Assembly: GCA_034111085.1 (NCBI GenBank)
Contig: JAWUXZ010000005.1
Location: 1-64,000 of the forward strand
DNA: 64,000 bases
Source: Dinoroseobacter sp034111085
GTDB lineage: Bacteria > Pseudomonadota > Alphaproteobacteria > Rhodobacterales > Rhodobacteraceae
Direction of reading: 5' to 3'
Below, one piece after another: positions 1 to 8,953 of the stretch. The position numbers were made by a program, and so were the translations under genes. The stretch's first letter is position 1. Each line of letters starts with the position of its first letter. The notes below the pieces were generated by a model. It was given only the letters and a program-made list of their open reading frames with translations, searched no databases and was not told the origin of the DNA.

Positions 1-15
1 TTTGTGGCGGGCCGC

Positions 16-44
16 CTTTTCATTGTTCCGAATAAATCCCCGCC
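16..44. repeat. Dispersed intergenic repeat, partial copy
   Basis: This stretch closely resembles one arm of the large palindrome at 28075-28138. Both contain CTTT(T)CATTGTTC followed by an A-rich run and ATCC(CC)GCC. It lies just upstream of the first gene, at the window edge. I read it as a copy of a short intergenic repeat family. Its function is unknown. Confidence 0.45.
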
Positions 45-76
45 GGAGGCACCGCCACTGGCCGAAAGGTGCCCCC

Positions 77-1060
77 ATGTCCGACGCCCACTCTCTGATC
101 ATCGTCAACGAAGACATCGCGCAGCAGGTGGTCTCTGAGGCCATCGCGTTTGACGCGGTCCACGACATTTTTGCGGCGATGGCCAAAGGCGACGCCTACA
201 ACTTTCCGGTCATCCGCGAGGCAATCGGCTACGCGGACGCGCTTTATGGCTTCAAGTCGGGCTTTGATCGCGCGGGCAAAAGTCTCGGCGTCAAGGCTGG
301 CGGTTACTGGCCCGGCAACATGGAAAAGGGCCTCACAAACCACCAATCCACGGTCTTTCTGTTTGATCCTGACACAGGCCGCCTCACTGGCCTAGTTGCG
401 GGCAACTACCTGACAGCCGTGCGCACAGCCGCGTCATCCGCCGTATCCATCGCGGCCCTTTCGCGCAAAAACTCCAAAGTCCTCGGTATGGTCGGCGCAG
501 GCCACCAATCGACGTTCCAGTTGCGTGCGGCCGTGCGACAGCGCGACTTCGAGAAGGTCGTGGCATGGAACCACCATCCTGAAATGTTGCCCCGTCTAGA
601 AGCCGTCGCGACAGAGCTTGGCCTCGCGTTCGAGGCAGTCACCCGTGAAGAGCTGGGCGCACAAGCCGACGCGATCATCACCATCACCAGCGCATTCGCG
701 CCGCTGATCGAGGCCGACTGGATCAAGCCCGGAACTCACATTGCCTGCATGGGAACCGACACCGTTGGCAAGCAGGAGGTCGCCTCCGCCCTTCTTGCAA
801 AATCCACCGTTTTCACTGACGAGGTCGCGCAGTCGATCAGCCTTGGCGAAGCTCAGCACGCCATCAATGAAGGCCTGATCAAGCAAGGCGACATCACCTC
901 TATCGGTAAAGTGCTCATCGGCGATCATCCGGGCCGCAGCAGTGAGGACGAGATCACCTTGTTCGATGGCACCGGCGTTGGCCTCCAAGACCTCGCCGTT
1001 GCTTCCGTTGCCGCCAAAGAGGCCCGCGCAAAAGGCCTCGGCACGATTGCGGCGCTCTAG
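77..1060 (+). CDS. Ornithine cyclodeaminase / mu-crystallin family protein
   Basis: A 327-residue protein of the NAD(P)-binding ornithine cyclodeaminase/mu-crystallin family. The nucleotide-binding turn VLGMVGAGHQS lies near residue 137, preceded by the family's substrate half with FKSGFDRAG, VKAGGYWPGN and NHQSTV. The later HIACMGTD and GVGLQDLAVAS segments are also typical. Members are ornithine cyclodeaminases, ketimine reductases, or iminosuccinate reductase (BhcD of the beta-hydroxyaspartate cycle). BhcD is a real candidate in this group of bacteria, but the other bhc genes would lie upstream, outside the window, so this cannot be decided. The ATG at 77 is preferred over an upstream in-frame start that would add a basic, non-homologous tail. 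The stop overlaps the convergent GntR gene by CTAG. Confidence 0.85.
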   Translation: MSDAHSLIIVNEDIAQQVVSEAIAFDAVHDIFAAMAKGDAYNFPVIREAIGYADALYGFKSGFDRAGKSLGVKAGGYWPGNMEKGLTNHQSTVFLFDPDTGRLTGLVAGNYLTAVRTAASSAVSIAALSRKNSKVLGMVGAGHQSTFQLRAAVRQRDFEKVVAWNHHPEMLPRLEAVATELGLAFEAVTREELGAQADAIITITSAFAPLIEADWIKPGTHIACMGTDTVGKQEVASALLAKSTVFTDEVAQSISLGEAQHAINEGLIKQGDITSIGKVLIGDHPGRSSEDEITLFDGTGVGLQDLAVASVAAKEARAKGLGTIAAL

Positions 1061-1755
1061 ATACCGTCTAGCAAACCACCCTCGTCTGCCAAGGGCGGGG
1101 GTTGGACATGCGCCTCGATATGGGCGCGCATGTCCTCCCAATGGGTCAACGCGATGCTGACAGCGCGATTGGCGTTGCGACCTATGATGGCCTCTACCAA
1201 GCTTTCATGTTCGGTCATGGCCTTCTCGATGCGCGCGCTGTCGGTGCCCGAAGTTGTTAGCCAAAACTTCTGGCTCATTCGGGTCTGGTCGACCAGCAAG
1301 CGCTCCAGCGATGGTCCGATATAGGGATTGGCGGAGACCTGACACATCGTCCGGTGAAACTGATAATCGGCCAGCGCCATGGAGGCCGCATTCCGCGCCA
1401 CCCGCGCCCGCACGACATTGGCCTGCGCGGTGCGCATGGCGATATGGCCCTCTGCACTCGCGCCCTCGGCGGCTTGGCGCGCCACAACACTGTGCAGCAA
1501 CGGCCCGCTTTTGAAAAACTGCCGGATGCGCGATAGATCCAAAGGGGCCACTTCCGCGCCGCGCCCTGCCTCAAGTGCGACGAATCCCAAGCCCGCAAGT
1601 CGTTGTAAAACCTCGCGAAGTGGGGTGCGAGACAGGCCGTACAAGGCACATAACGGGGCCTCCTCCAGCCCGCTGCCGGGTGCCAGATCCAGCTTGAGGA
1701 TACGCGCCTGTAAATCAGCAAGGGCGGCGTCTTTTTTATTGAGGGTAGGCGTCAT
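1057..1755 (-). CDS. GntR family transcriptional regulator (FadR/FCD type)
   Basis: A 232-residue regulator. The N-terminal winged helix carries the GntR signature LYGLSRTPLREVLQRLAGLG at residues 39-58, and the all-helical C-terminal half is FCD-like. FCD proteins usually bind small organic acids, often with a metal held by D/H residues. Here YQFHRTMCQVSANPY and TEHESLVEAI contain plausible ligands. It converges on the cyclodeaminase-like gene, sharing stop bases, and diverges from the NTF2-like gene. It could control either side; the effector is unknown. Confidence 0.85.
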   Translation of the reverse strand: MTPTLNKKDAALADLQARILKLDLAPGSGLEEAPLCALYGLSRTPLREVLQRLAGLGFVALEAGRGAEVAPLDLSRIRQFFKSGPLLHSVVARQAAEGASAEGHIAMRTAQANVVRARVARNAASMALADYQFHRTMCQVSANPYIGPSLERLLVDQTRMSQKFWLTTSGTDSARIEKAMTEHESLVEAIIGRNANRAVSIALTHWEDMRAHIEAHVQPPPLADEGGLLDGI

Positions 1756-1926
1756 GGCAGCGATTCCTTCGAAGGGATACCACCTGTATACGCCGCGCGC
1801 CTCTTGCCCGCTGATCTGAAATCACCCAGCGCTGAATTGCGCAATAATGCGCCTGTCGATCCGCCCTTGCACCTGCGGGCAAACCCACGCACAGATACTT
1901 AAATTGAATACCAATGCAGAGGCCCG

Positions 1927-2925
1927 ATGACCGATTTCCAAAGCTCTAAAGATGTTGTGCGCGCCCATTACAGTGCACTCGCCACCGCCACGCCTGACAC
2001 GGTGGCGGCCATACTTGCGCGCCACGCCACGCCTGAGTGTACTTGGCGCGGGATGCACCCGTTCAACGAACAAACCGGGACAGACGCGATTGCGAGTGCG
2101 TTTTGGGCGCCGCTGTTAACCGCCATGCCCCGGCTGCACCGCCGCGAAGATATATTCTTTGCGGGCCTCAACGAGATTGATGGCTTCACCAGTACATGGG
2201 TCGCCTCCATGGGTCACCTTGTCGGCAATCTCGACGCGCCGTTTCTTGGCATCCCTGCGACAGGAAAAATGGCCTTCCTGCGCTATGCCGAATTCAACCG
2301 TGTCGAAGGCGGCAAAATCGTCGAGACTGCGCTTTTCGTGGATCTGCTGCACCTTATGGAACAAGCGGGCGTCTATCCGCTGCCACCCCAAACAGGCGCG
2401 CATCTGATCCAGCCGGGTCCGATGACCCATGACGGTTTGCAGCGCGGTGCGCAGGACCCAAGTGCCGGCAAGACCACGCTGGATTTGATCAATTTCATGA
2501 TCGGCGATCTGCAAGCCTCTCGCGTTGAAAACCTGTCGCCCGCCCAAGAGCTCGCCCGCTCATGGCGTGATGACATGATCTGGTGGGGGCCAGCCGGGAT
2601 CGGCGCGTCTTACACAATCGAGCGCTATATCGAGCAGCACCAACGGCCCTTCCGCACCCACCTGACCGACTATGAGTTCAACGGTCACCTCTGCCGCATG
2701 GCCGAGGGCAATTTCGGCGGCTTCTTTGGTTGGCCGAACCTGCGGATGCGCAACAAGGGGGGCTATCTTGGTCTGCCTGCCGGGGCTCCCACGGAAATGC
2801 GCGTCGTCGATTTCTACCGCCGCGATGGCGATAAACTGGCCGAGAACTGGATTTTCATCGACATGCTGCACTTTCTGAAGCTGCAAGGTCTCGATGTTCT
2901 TGAGCGTCTAAACACTCTGCGCTAA
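1927..2925 (+). CDS. Tandem NTF2/SnoaL-like domain protein
   Basis: A 332-residue protein built from two NTF2-like (SnoaL/ester-cyclase) modules. The first covers roughly residues 1-140 and the second 175-332. The two halves repeat related elements: NRVEGGKIVETALFVDLLHLMEQ in the first, and RRDGDKLAENWIFIDMLHFLK in the second. Such proteins act as small-molecule cyclases, isomerases or binding proteins; nothing here fixes a substrate. It is followed 44 bases later by a TetR regulator and then the ABC importer, so a role in processing an imported compound is possible but inferred only from position. Confidence 0.75.
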   Translation: MTDFQSSKDVVRAHYSALATATPDTVAAILARHATPECTWRGMHPFNEQTGTDAIASAFWAPLLTAMPRLHRREDIFFAGLNEIDGFTSTWVASMGHLVGNLDAPFLGIPATGKMAFLRYAEFNRVEGGKIVETALFVDLLHLMEQAGVYPLPPQTGAHLIQPGPMTHDGLQRGAQDPSAGKTTLDLINFMIGDLQASRVENLSPAQELARSWRDDMIWWGPAGIGASYTIERYIEQHQRPFRTHLTDYEFNGHLCRMAEGNFGGFFGWPNLRMRNKGGYLGLPAGAPTEMRVVDFYRRDGDKLAENWIFIDMLHFLKLQGLDVLERLNTLR

Positions 2926-2969
2926 CGGCGCGTTTGCGCAAATCCCGTGTCGGCGCTATCCATACGCCT

Positions 2970-3587
2970 ATGGACGCTTGCCCACCCAAACGCGGCCCAG
3001 GCCGGCCACGCAGCTTTGACGAGGCCACCGCCTTGGACGCCGCCATGCGCTGCTTCTGGGCGCAAGGCTATGCACGTGCGTCGATCGAAGACCTGAGCCG
3101 CGAAATGCAGATGCCGCGCACCAGCCTCTACGCGACCTACGGCGACAAAGACGGCTTGTTCCTCGCTGCGATTGCGCATTACGTCGAGACCCGCAGCGGC
3201 ACGGCCATCGCGCACCTGACGGGGCAGGGCGATGCGGTCGCCGAGGTCAGCGCGTTCCTGAGCGCCATGATCGACATGGTTACGTCCGACCCTGCCACGC
3301 CGGGGTGCTTGATCGCGTGCGTGTTGTCGGAAGCCGCAACCGCGCATCCCAGCTTTAAAGCAGCCTTGGCCGCGCGCACCGAAGGGCTAGAGCACCGGCT
3401 TTATGCGACCGTACATGCCGCGAGCCCGATGGAATCGAAAGATGATCTGCACGCCAAAGCGGGGCTTCTAGCCGCAACTGCGCGCGGTATTTCAGTCAGT
3501 GCACGGGCCGGAGTTGATGCAGGTACTTTGCGCAAGACCGCCGAAATGGCCGTCCGCCTGACGTGCGCTCGCGCACAGACCCGTTGA
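2970..3587 (+). CDS. TetR/AcrR family transcriptional regulator
   Basis: A 205-residue regulator with an N-terminal TetR helix-turn-helix. GRPRSFDEATALDAAMRCFW is followed by the recognition segment IEDLSREMQMPRTSLYATYG. A C-terminal ligand domain contains PGCLIACVLSEAA. The ATG at 2970 (MDACPPKRGPGRPR) fits the family better than the one at 2934, which adds twelve unmatched residues. It sits between the NTF2-like gene and the ABC importer, reading in the same direction as both, and is a candidate local regulator. Confidence 0.88.
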   Translation: MDACPPKRGPGRPRSFDEATALDAAMRCFWAQGYARASIEDLSREMQMPRTSLYATYGDKDGLFLAAIAHYVETRSGTAIAHLTGQGDAVAEVSAFLSAMIDMVTSDPATPGCLIACVLSEAATAHPSFKAALAARTEGLEHRLYATVHAASPMESKDDLHAKAGLLAATARGISVSARAGVDAGTLRKTAEMAVRLTCARAQTR

Positions 3588-3692
3588 TCACGCTTGCGTA
3601 AACACGGGCCCGTGACCGCTTGACCTCGCGGGCCCCGACTGGTCTGTCTTAATTTCAGAACGATCAGTCAGAAAACCAAGAGGGACTCTAAC

Positions 3693-5273
3693 ATGACCTT
3701 TTCTCAACTCATGCGCACCAGTGCACTTGCGGGCGTCGTCGTGCTTGGGGCGAGCGCCACATATGCGGAAACCTTCCGCTGGGCCTCGACCACCGACCCC
3801 CAAACCATGGACCCACACGCGGTGAACTCCGCGCCGGTTCTGTCCTTCCTCAATAACGTCTACGAGGGCCTCGTGCGCCGTGGCCGTGACATGTCCATCG
3901 AAGGCTCGCTGGCAGAAAGCTGGGAGCCTCTGGAAGGCGAAAACGGCTGGCGCTTCAACTTGCGCCAAGGCGTGACATTCGCTGACGGCTCGGCGTTCAA
4001 TTCCGAGGACGTGATGTTCAGCTATCAGCGCGCCTCGAACGAGGCCGCAGATGTGCGCTCTTGGTTCGCGCCTGTGACCGAAGTGCGTGTGGTGGACGAG
4101 TTTACCATCGACTTCATCACCTCAGCGCCAAACCCGCTGTTTCCTGACAGCATCGCCAACTTCATGATCCTCGACAAAGACTGGGCCGAGGGCAACGATG
4201 CCGCTTTGCCTGCGCGCGATGCCGAGAACTTCGCAACTATGAACGTCAACGGCACCGGTGCCTTCACGCTGCAAAGCCGTGATCCCGGAATCCAGACCGT
4301 ACTGGTGCCGAATGCAGCATGGTGGGGCGAGGTCGAGCATAACGTGACCGAGGCTGTGTTCACACCTATCGGCAACTCCGCCACAGGTCTGGCAGCACTT
4401 CTGTCCGGCGAGATCGACTTCATCCAGCCGATCCCGTTGCAAGATGCGGCTCAGGTCGAAGAGCGTGACGGCTTCAAAGTTCTTGAGGGCGAAGAAACCC
4501 GCGTCATCATGTTCGGCTTTGGCCATGAGCACGATGCGCTGCTTTATTCGACCGACGTCACCGACGCCAACCCGTTCCAAGACGTGCGTGTGCGTCAAGC
4601 AGCGGCCCATGCAATCGACATTGACGCCATCGACCGGGTTCTGTTCCGGGGCAAGATTGAGGCGGCATCGCAGCTCGTTCCAGCAGGGATTTCGGGCTTC
4701 TCGGAAGCCAATTCCGACCGTCCAGCCTATGATCCTGAGCTTGCAAAATCGCTCCTGGCCGAAGCTGGCTATCCAGACGGCTTTTCGTTCGGTCTGAAAT
4801 GCACAAATGACCGCTACATCAATGACGAAGCGCTTTGCCGCGCGGCGGCCTCGATGTTTGCTGCCGTGGGTATGAATGCCGATCTAAGCACCGGTCCGGT
4901 TCGTGATTACTGGCCACAGCTGCGCGAGGACGACTTCGACATGTACCTGCTTGGCTGGTCGCCCGGCACGTTCGATATGGAGCACCCGATCCGCTTCCTG
5001 ATGCACACCCAAGACGACGAAAAGCGCCTTGGATCGTGGAACTTCGGCAACTACTCGAACGCGCGTATCGACGAGTTGCTGCCAATGATTCAGCAGGAAA
5101 TTGATCCGGCTGCACGTCAAGCAATGGTCGATGAAGTGGTGTCAATTTCGCAAGACGAGATGGCCTATATCCCGCTTTATACTCAGCCACTGATTTGGGC
5201 TGCGAAAGATGGTGTGGACCTCGTTCAGCGGGCAGACAACTTCTTCATGCTGCGCTGGGTAACGGTCGAGTGA
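3693..5273 (+). CDS. ABC transporter substrate-binding protein (SBP_bac_5, peptide/opine type)
   Basis: A 526-residue periplasmic binding protein of the DppA/OppA family. A signal peptide covers residues 1-25, with a probable cut after SATYA. The mature part starts with FRWASTTDPQTMDPHAVNSA, the usual opening of the family, and includes VTFADGSAFNSEDVMFSYQR. Preceded by a purine-rich GAGGGAC ribosome site. It heads a four-gene importer operon with two permeases and a double ATPase. Possible ligands are peptides, opines, nickel chelates or other small compounds; the sequence does not settle which. Confidence 0.92.
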   Translation: MTFSQLMRTSALAGVVVLGASATYAETFRWASTTDPQTMDPHAVNSAPVLSFLNNVYEGLVRRGRDMSIEGSLAESWEPLEGENGWRFNLRQGVTFADGSAFNSEDVMFSYQRASNEAADVRSWFAPVTEVRVVDEFTIDFITSAPNPLFPDSIANFMILDKDWAEGNDAALPARDAENFATMNVNGTGAFTLQSRDPGIQTVLVPNAAWWGEVEHNVTEAVFTPIGNSATGLAALLSGEIDFIQPIPLQDAAQVEERDGFKVLEGEETRVIMFGFGHEHDALLYSTDVTDANPFQDVRVRQAAAHAIDIDAIDRVLFRGKIEAASQLVPAGISGFSEANSDRPAYDPELAKSLLAEAGYPDGFSFGLKCTNDRYINDEALCRAAASMFAAVGMNADLSTGPVRDYWPQLREDDFDMYLLGWSPGTFDMEHPIRFLMHTQDDEKRLGSWNFGNYSNARIDELLPMIQQEIDPAARQAMVDEVVSISQDEMAYIPLYTQPLIWAAKDGVDLVQRADNFFMLRWVTVE

Positions 5274-5301
5274 TCGGAGCTTAGATAAAGAAAATCAGGC
5301 G

Positions 5302-6276
5302 ATGGTGTATTTCATTCTCAAACGACTGGTTCAGTCCGTTTTTGTGATGCTCGCCGTCGCCTTTTTGGCCTTCTCGCTGTTTCGCTTTGTCGGCGACCCG
5401 ATTAGCCAGATGACGGGGGTCGAGACTTCCGTCCAAGATCAAGAGGCGCTGCGCGATCAGCTTGGCCTCAACGACGCATTTATTTTCCAGTTTTACCGCT
5501 TCACTTCTGACATGGTTCAGGGCGATTTCGGCTTTTCGTATCGCACCCGACAACCCGTGGCCGAGATGATCGCAAGCCGCATTCCCGCAACACTTGAGCT
5601 GGGCATCGTGGCGCTAATGATCTCGCTGATCGTGGGTATTCCGGCGGGGGTCTACACTGCACTCAGGCCGAAGGGCATCGCCACCCAAGTGATCCTCATG
5701 ACGACGCTCGTTGGCGTTTCTATCCCCACATTTGTGATCGGCATCGTGCTGATTTTCCTGTTTGGCGTCCAACTCGGCTGGCTGCCCACCTTCGGGCGCG
5801 GTGGCACGGTTGATCTGGGCGGCTGGACCACGAGTTTTCTGACCATAGACGGGTGGCGCGCGCTGATATTGCCTGCTGTGACGCTCGGCGTTTACCAACT
5901 AACTCTGACAATGCGACTGGTGCGCGCCGAGATGATGGAGGTCATGCGTTCCGACTATATCCGCTTTGCGACCGCGCGCGGCATCCCGTATCGAAGCCTG
6001 CATTACCGCCACGCACTCGCCAACACGATGGTCCCGGTGATCACGATCATTGGCCTGCAATTTGGTGGCGTGATCGCATTTTCCATCGTCACCGAGAGCG
6101 TCTTTCAATGGCCCGGCATGGGACTGCTATTCCTAGAATCGATCCGCTTCGTCGATATTCCGGTTATGGGCGTTTACCTCGTTGTGATCGCGTTTTTCTT
6201 CGTCGTGGTTAATTTGCTCGTCGATATGCTCTATCTGCTGATCGACCCGCGTTTGCGCGTGAAGGAGGCAGCGTGA
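5302..6276 (+). CDS. ABC transporter permease (DppB-type)
   Basis: A 324-residue inner-membrane protein with about six hydrophobic spans. The N-terminal FILKRLVQSVFVMLAVAFLAF opening and the cytoplasmic loop EVMRSDYIRFATARGIPYRS (the EAA motif contacting the ATPase) are diagnostic of DppB/OppB permeases. The stop codon overlaps the next start as TGATG, indicating translational coupling to the partner permease. Confidence 0.93.
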   Translation: MVYFILKRLVQSVFVMLAVAFLAFSLFRFVGDPISQMTGVETSVQDQEALRDQLGLNDAFIFQFYRFTSDMVQGDFGFSYRTRQPVAEMIASRIPATLELGIVALMISLIVGIPAGVYTALRPKGIATQVILMTTLVGVSIPTFVIGIVLIFLFGVQLGWLPTFGRGGTVDLGGWTTSFLTIDGWRALILPAVTLGVYQLTLTMRLVRAEMMEVMRSDYIRFATARGIPYRSLHYRHALANTMVPVITIIGLQFGGVIAFSIVTESVFQWPGMGLLFLESIRFVDIPVMGVYLVVIAFFFVVVNLLVDMLYLLIDPRLRVKEAA

Positions 6277-7178
6277 TGCTGGGCCGCCTGTTCCGCTCGG
6301 ACGCTGTTTACTATTTCTTACGCTCGCCCGCTGCGATTGTGGCCGCGATCGTTGCAGTTCTGATCATCGGCGGTGCGTTCGCGGCGCCTTGGCTGGCAAC
6401 CTCCAACCCCTATGATCTGGCGAGTTTTTCGCTGATGAATGGTCTGCTGCCCCCGATCTGGGAGGGGGGCGATCCGCGCTTTCCACTGGGCACCGATGAT
6501 CAAGGCCGCGACATGGTTTCATCGATCCTCTACGGCGCGCGGTTGTCGCTGTTGATCGGCATCATGGCCATGGCAATCGCGACGGTGCTCGGCGTCGGCC
6601 TCGGCCTAGCAGCGGGCTATTACGGCGGTCGCTTCGATGCCATCGTCATGCGCATTGCCGACATTCAGCTTGCCTTGCCGGCCATCCTGACAGCGCTTCT
6701 GATCGACGGTATATCGCGCGGCTTGCTGCCAGCGGCAATGCAACAAGACCTGCGCGTTGCGGTGCTAACCCTCGCCATTGCCTTGTCATTATGGGTGAAT
6801 TTCGCCCGAACCGCGCGTGCGAGTGTGTTTGTCGAGCGTAACAAAGACTATGTTCAAGCCGCGATGATCATGGGCCAGCATCCTTTGCGCGTCATGGTCC
6901 GCCATATTCTGCCCAACATCATGGGACCACTTCTGGTGATCATGACCGTCGATCTGGCCTCTGCGATCTTGCTTGAGGCGACGTTGTCATTCCTTGGCAT
7001 TGGCCTGCCCGCAGACAGCCCGTCGCTCGGCACCTTGATCCGCATCGGGATGCAGTTTCTGCTGTCGGGCGAGTGGTGGATCCTTTGGGTGCCGACGATC
7101 TTTCTTGTCGCTCTCGTTGTGTCCATCAACGTGCTTGGTGACTTCCTGCGCGACGTGTTCAACCCGAGGCTGCACTGA
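6276..7178 (+). CDS. ABC transporter permease (DppC-type)
   Basis: A 300-residue inner-membrane protein, partner of the preceding permease. It has an N-terminal span, an extracytoplasmic segment containing FPLGTDDQGRDMVSSILYGAR (the DppC hallmark LGTDxxGRD), then five further spans. The EAA loop is RNKDYVQAAMIMGQHPLR. I chose ATG 6276, which overlaps the previous stop and has GGAGG about 9 bases upstream, over a GTG one codon earlier. Its own stop overlaps the ATPase start as TGATG. Confidence 0.92.
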   Translation: MLGRLFRSDAVYYFLRSPAAIVAAIVAVLIIGGAFAAPWLATSNPYDLASFSLMNGLLPPIWEGGDPRFPLGTDDQGRDMVSSILYGARLSLLIGIMAMAIATVLGVGLGLAAGYYGGRFDAIVMRIADIQLALPAILTALLIDGISRGLLPAAMQQDLRVAVLTLAIALSLWVNFARTARASVFVERNKDYVQAAMIMGQHPLRVMVRHILPNIMGPLLVIMTVDLASAILLEATLSFLGIGLPADSPSLGTLIRIGMQFLLSGEWWILWVPTIFLVALVVSINVLGDFLRDVFNPRLH

Positions 7179-8863
7179 TGCTGTCGGTCAAAAACCTTAC
7201 CGTTCAATTCCCCGGACGCCATGGCACGTTCACGGCCATTGAGGACGTGTCGTTAACCGTTGCGGCAGGCGAAATTCACGGGCTGGTTGGCGAAAGCGGG
7301 GCTGGTAAATCCACTATTGGCGCGGCGATCATCGGTTTACTACAACCACCGGGATTTGTTGCGAACGGCGATCTGTATCTTGAGAACACTGATCTGCGCG
7401 CGCTCAGCGCCTATGATGCCCACCAAATGCGCGGCGCGCGGATCTCGATGATTTTCCAAGACCCGCAGACCAGCCTGAACCCTTTGATGACCATCGAGGA
7501 TCAACTGATCGAGACGGTTCAGGCCCATGAGGACGTCAGTGCCGCCGAGGCGCGTGACCGTTCCGTCGCCCTGCTAGAAGAGATCGGGATCGAGGACGCC
7601 GCCAAGCGTATCAAGGCCTATCCGCACCAGTTTTCCGGCGGGATGCGCCAGCGCGTCGTCATCGCGCTGGCACTGTGCACCAACCCCGAACTCATCATCG
7701 CCGACGAGCCGACCACGGCACTTGATGTAGCGGTCCAATCCCAAGTTCTCGACCTGATCCGGCGCCTTGCCGATACGCGCGGCATTGGCTTTTTGCTGAT
7801 CACCCACGACATAGGCGTGATTGCCCAGATCACTGACAACGTTACCGTGCTGCGCGGTGGCAAGGTTATGGAAACCGGGCCGACGGACCGCGTCCTGAAG
7901 ACCCCCGAACATCCCTACACCCAAAGCTTGATGAGCGCGGTTCCCCGCCTTGACGTCAAACTTGACCGCTTCCTTGTGCCCGACAGCGACACGCCCAAAC
8001 TCGCCGCCCCCGCCGGTAAATCCGCCGCCGATGCCGAGGCTTGGTTGCGCGCGGGCGAACAGGCGCTGGGCGAGGGGCTGGGGATGGACAACATCACCGT
8101 GCGCTTTAGTGGTCCGCGCGAAAGTCTGTTCCGCAAGCCCGACGCCTTTACCGCGCTTGATGGTGTGTCGATGCAGGTCCGCCCGGGCAGCGTTATGGGC
8201 CTTGTCGGTGAAAGCGGGTCGGGCAAATCGACCATGGCGAAGGTGATCACTGGCCTCGTGCAGCCCGCGTCCGGCACCTTGAGGCTTGGCGATGATCCGC
8301 TGCCACTGGCTCGGCAACGCGGGCGCAAAGATCCCTCGCGCCGCCTCGTGCAGATGGTGTTCCAAGACCCCTATAGCAGCCTCAACAGCCGCCACCGGAT
8401 CGGCGAAATCCTGACTGAACCCCTGTGGCTTTACGGATTAGAGGCGGATGCGGGCAAGCGTCGCGACATCGCCGCCGCCATGCTCGATCTCGTCGGTTTG
8501 TCAGCCGATGCGATCAATCGCTACCCGCACCAATTCTCCGGCGGTCAACGCCAACGCATCGCAGTTGCGCGCTCGCTTTTGGCCCGCCCGCGTGTGTTGA
8601 TCTGCGACGAGCCGACCAGCGCGCTGGATGTGTCGATCCAAGCCCAAGTCCTCAATCTACTCAAAGACCTGCAATCGCGCTTCGGCCTTACCATCTTGTT
8701 TATCAGCCATAACCTCGCCGTGGTCCGGCAGATGAGTGACGACATCACGGTCCTGAAATCCGGCAAAGTGGTCGAAGCCAGCGCGTCTGAGGCCTTCTTT
8801 ATCGCCCCTCAAGCCGCGTATTCCAAAGAGCTTTTGTCGCTGACCCCCGGTTTTGGCGCTTAA
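7178..8863 (+). CDS. Dipeptide-type ABC transporter ATP-binding protein, DppD-DppF fusion
   Basis: A 561-residue ATPase with two complete nucleotide-binding domains in one chain. Domain 1 (about 1-265) has GESGAGKST, FSGGMRQRV and LIIADEPTT. Domain 2 (about 295-561) has GESGSGKST, FSGGQRQRI and VLICDEPTS. Each keeps its switch histidine (LLITHD, LFISHN). The OppD-type C-terminal segment after domain 1 (EHPYTQSLMSAVPR) is present. One polypeptide therefore supplies both ATPases of the importer encoded just upstream. Confidence 0.93.
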   Translation: MLSVKNLTVQFPGRHGTFTAIEDVSLTVAAGEIHGLVGESGAGKSTIGAAIIGLLQPPGFVANGDLYLENTDLRALSAYDAHQMRGARISMIFQDPQTSLNPLMTIEDQLIETVQAHEDVSAAEARDRSVALLEEIGIEDAAKRIKAYPHQFSGGMRQRVVIALALCTNPELIIADEPTTALDVAVQSQVLDLIRRLADTRGIGFLLITHDIGVIAQITDNVTVLRGGKVMETGPTDRVLKTPEHPYTQSLMSAVPRLDVKLDRFLVPDSDTPKLAAPAGKSAADAEAWLRAGEQALGEGLGMDNITVRFSGPRESLFRKPDAFTALDGVSMQVRPGSVMGLVGESGSGKSTMAKVITGLVQPASGTLRLGDDPLPLARQRGRKDPSRRLVQMVFQDPYSSLNSRHRIGEILTEPLWLYGLEADAGKRRDIAAAMLDLVGLSADAINRYPHQFSGGQRQRIAVARSLLARPRVLICDEPTSALDVSIQAQVLNLLKDLQSRFGLTILFISHNLAVVRQMSDDITVLKSGKVVEASASEAFFIAPQAAYSKELLSLTPGFGA

Positions 8864-8953
8864 GAGCATCTGCATATTTGGAGGCACGAACAGGCCCAGT
8901 TCGGCAAAACGGATCGTCGCAGTGCGGCCAGCATCGCAATCGGTGCTTGCCCG

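Noticed and set aside
7574..8395. 273-codon open frame on the minus strand
   Set aside because: Antisense to the double ABC ATPase, which has all Walker and signature motifs.
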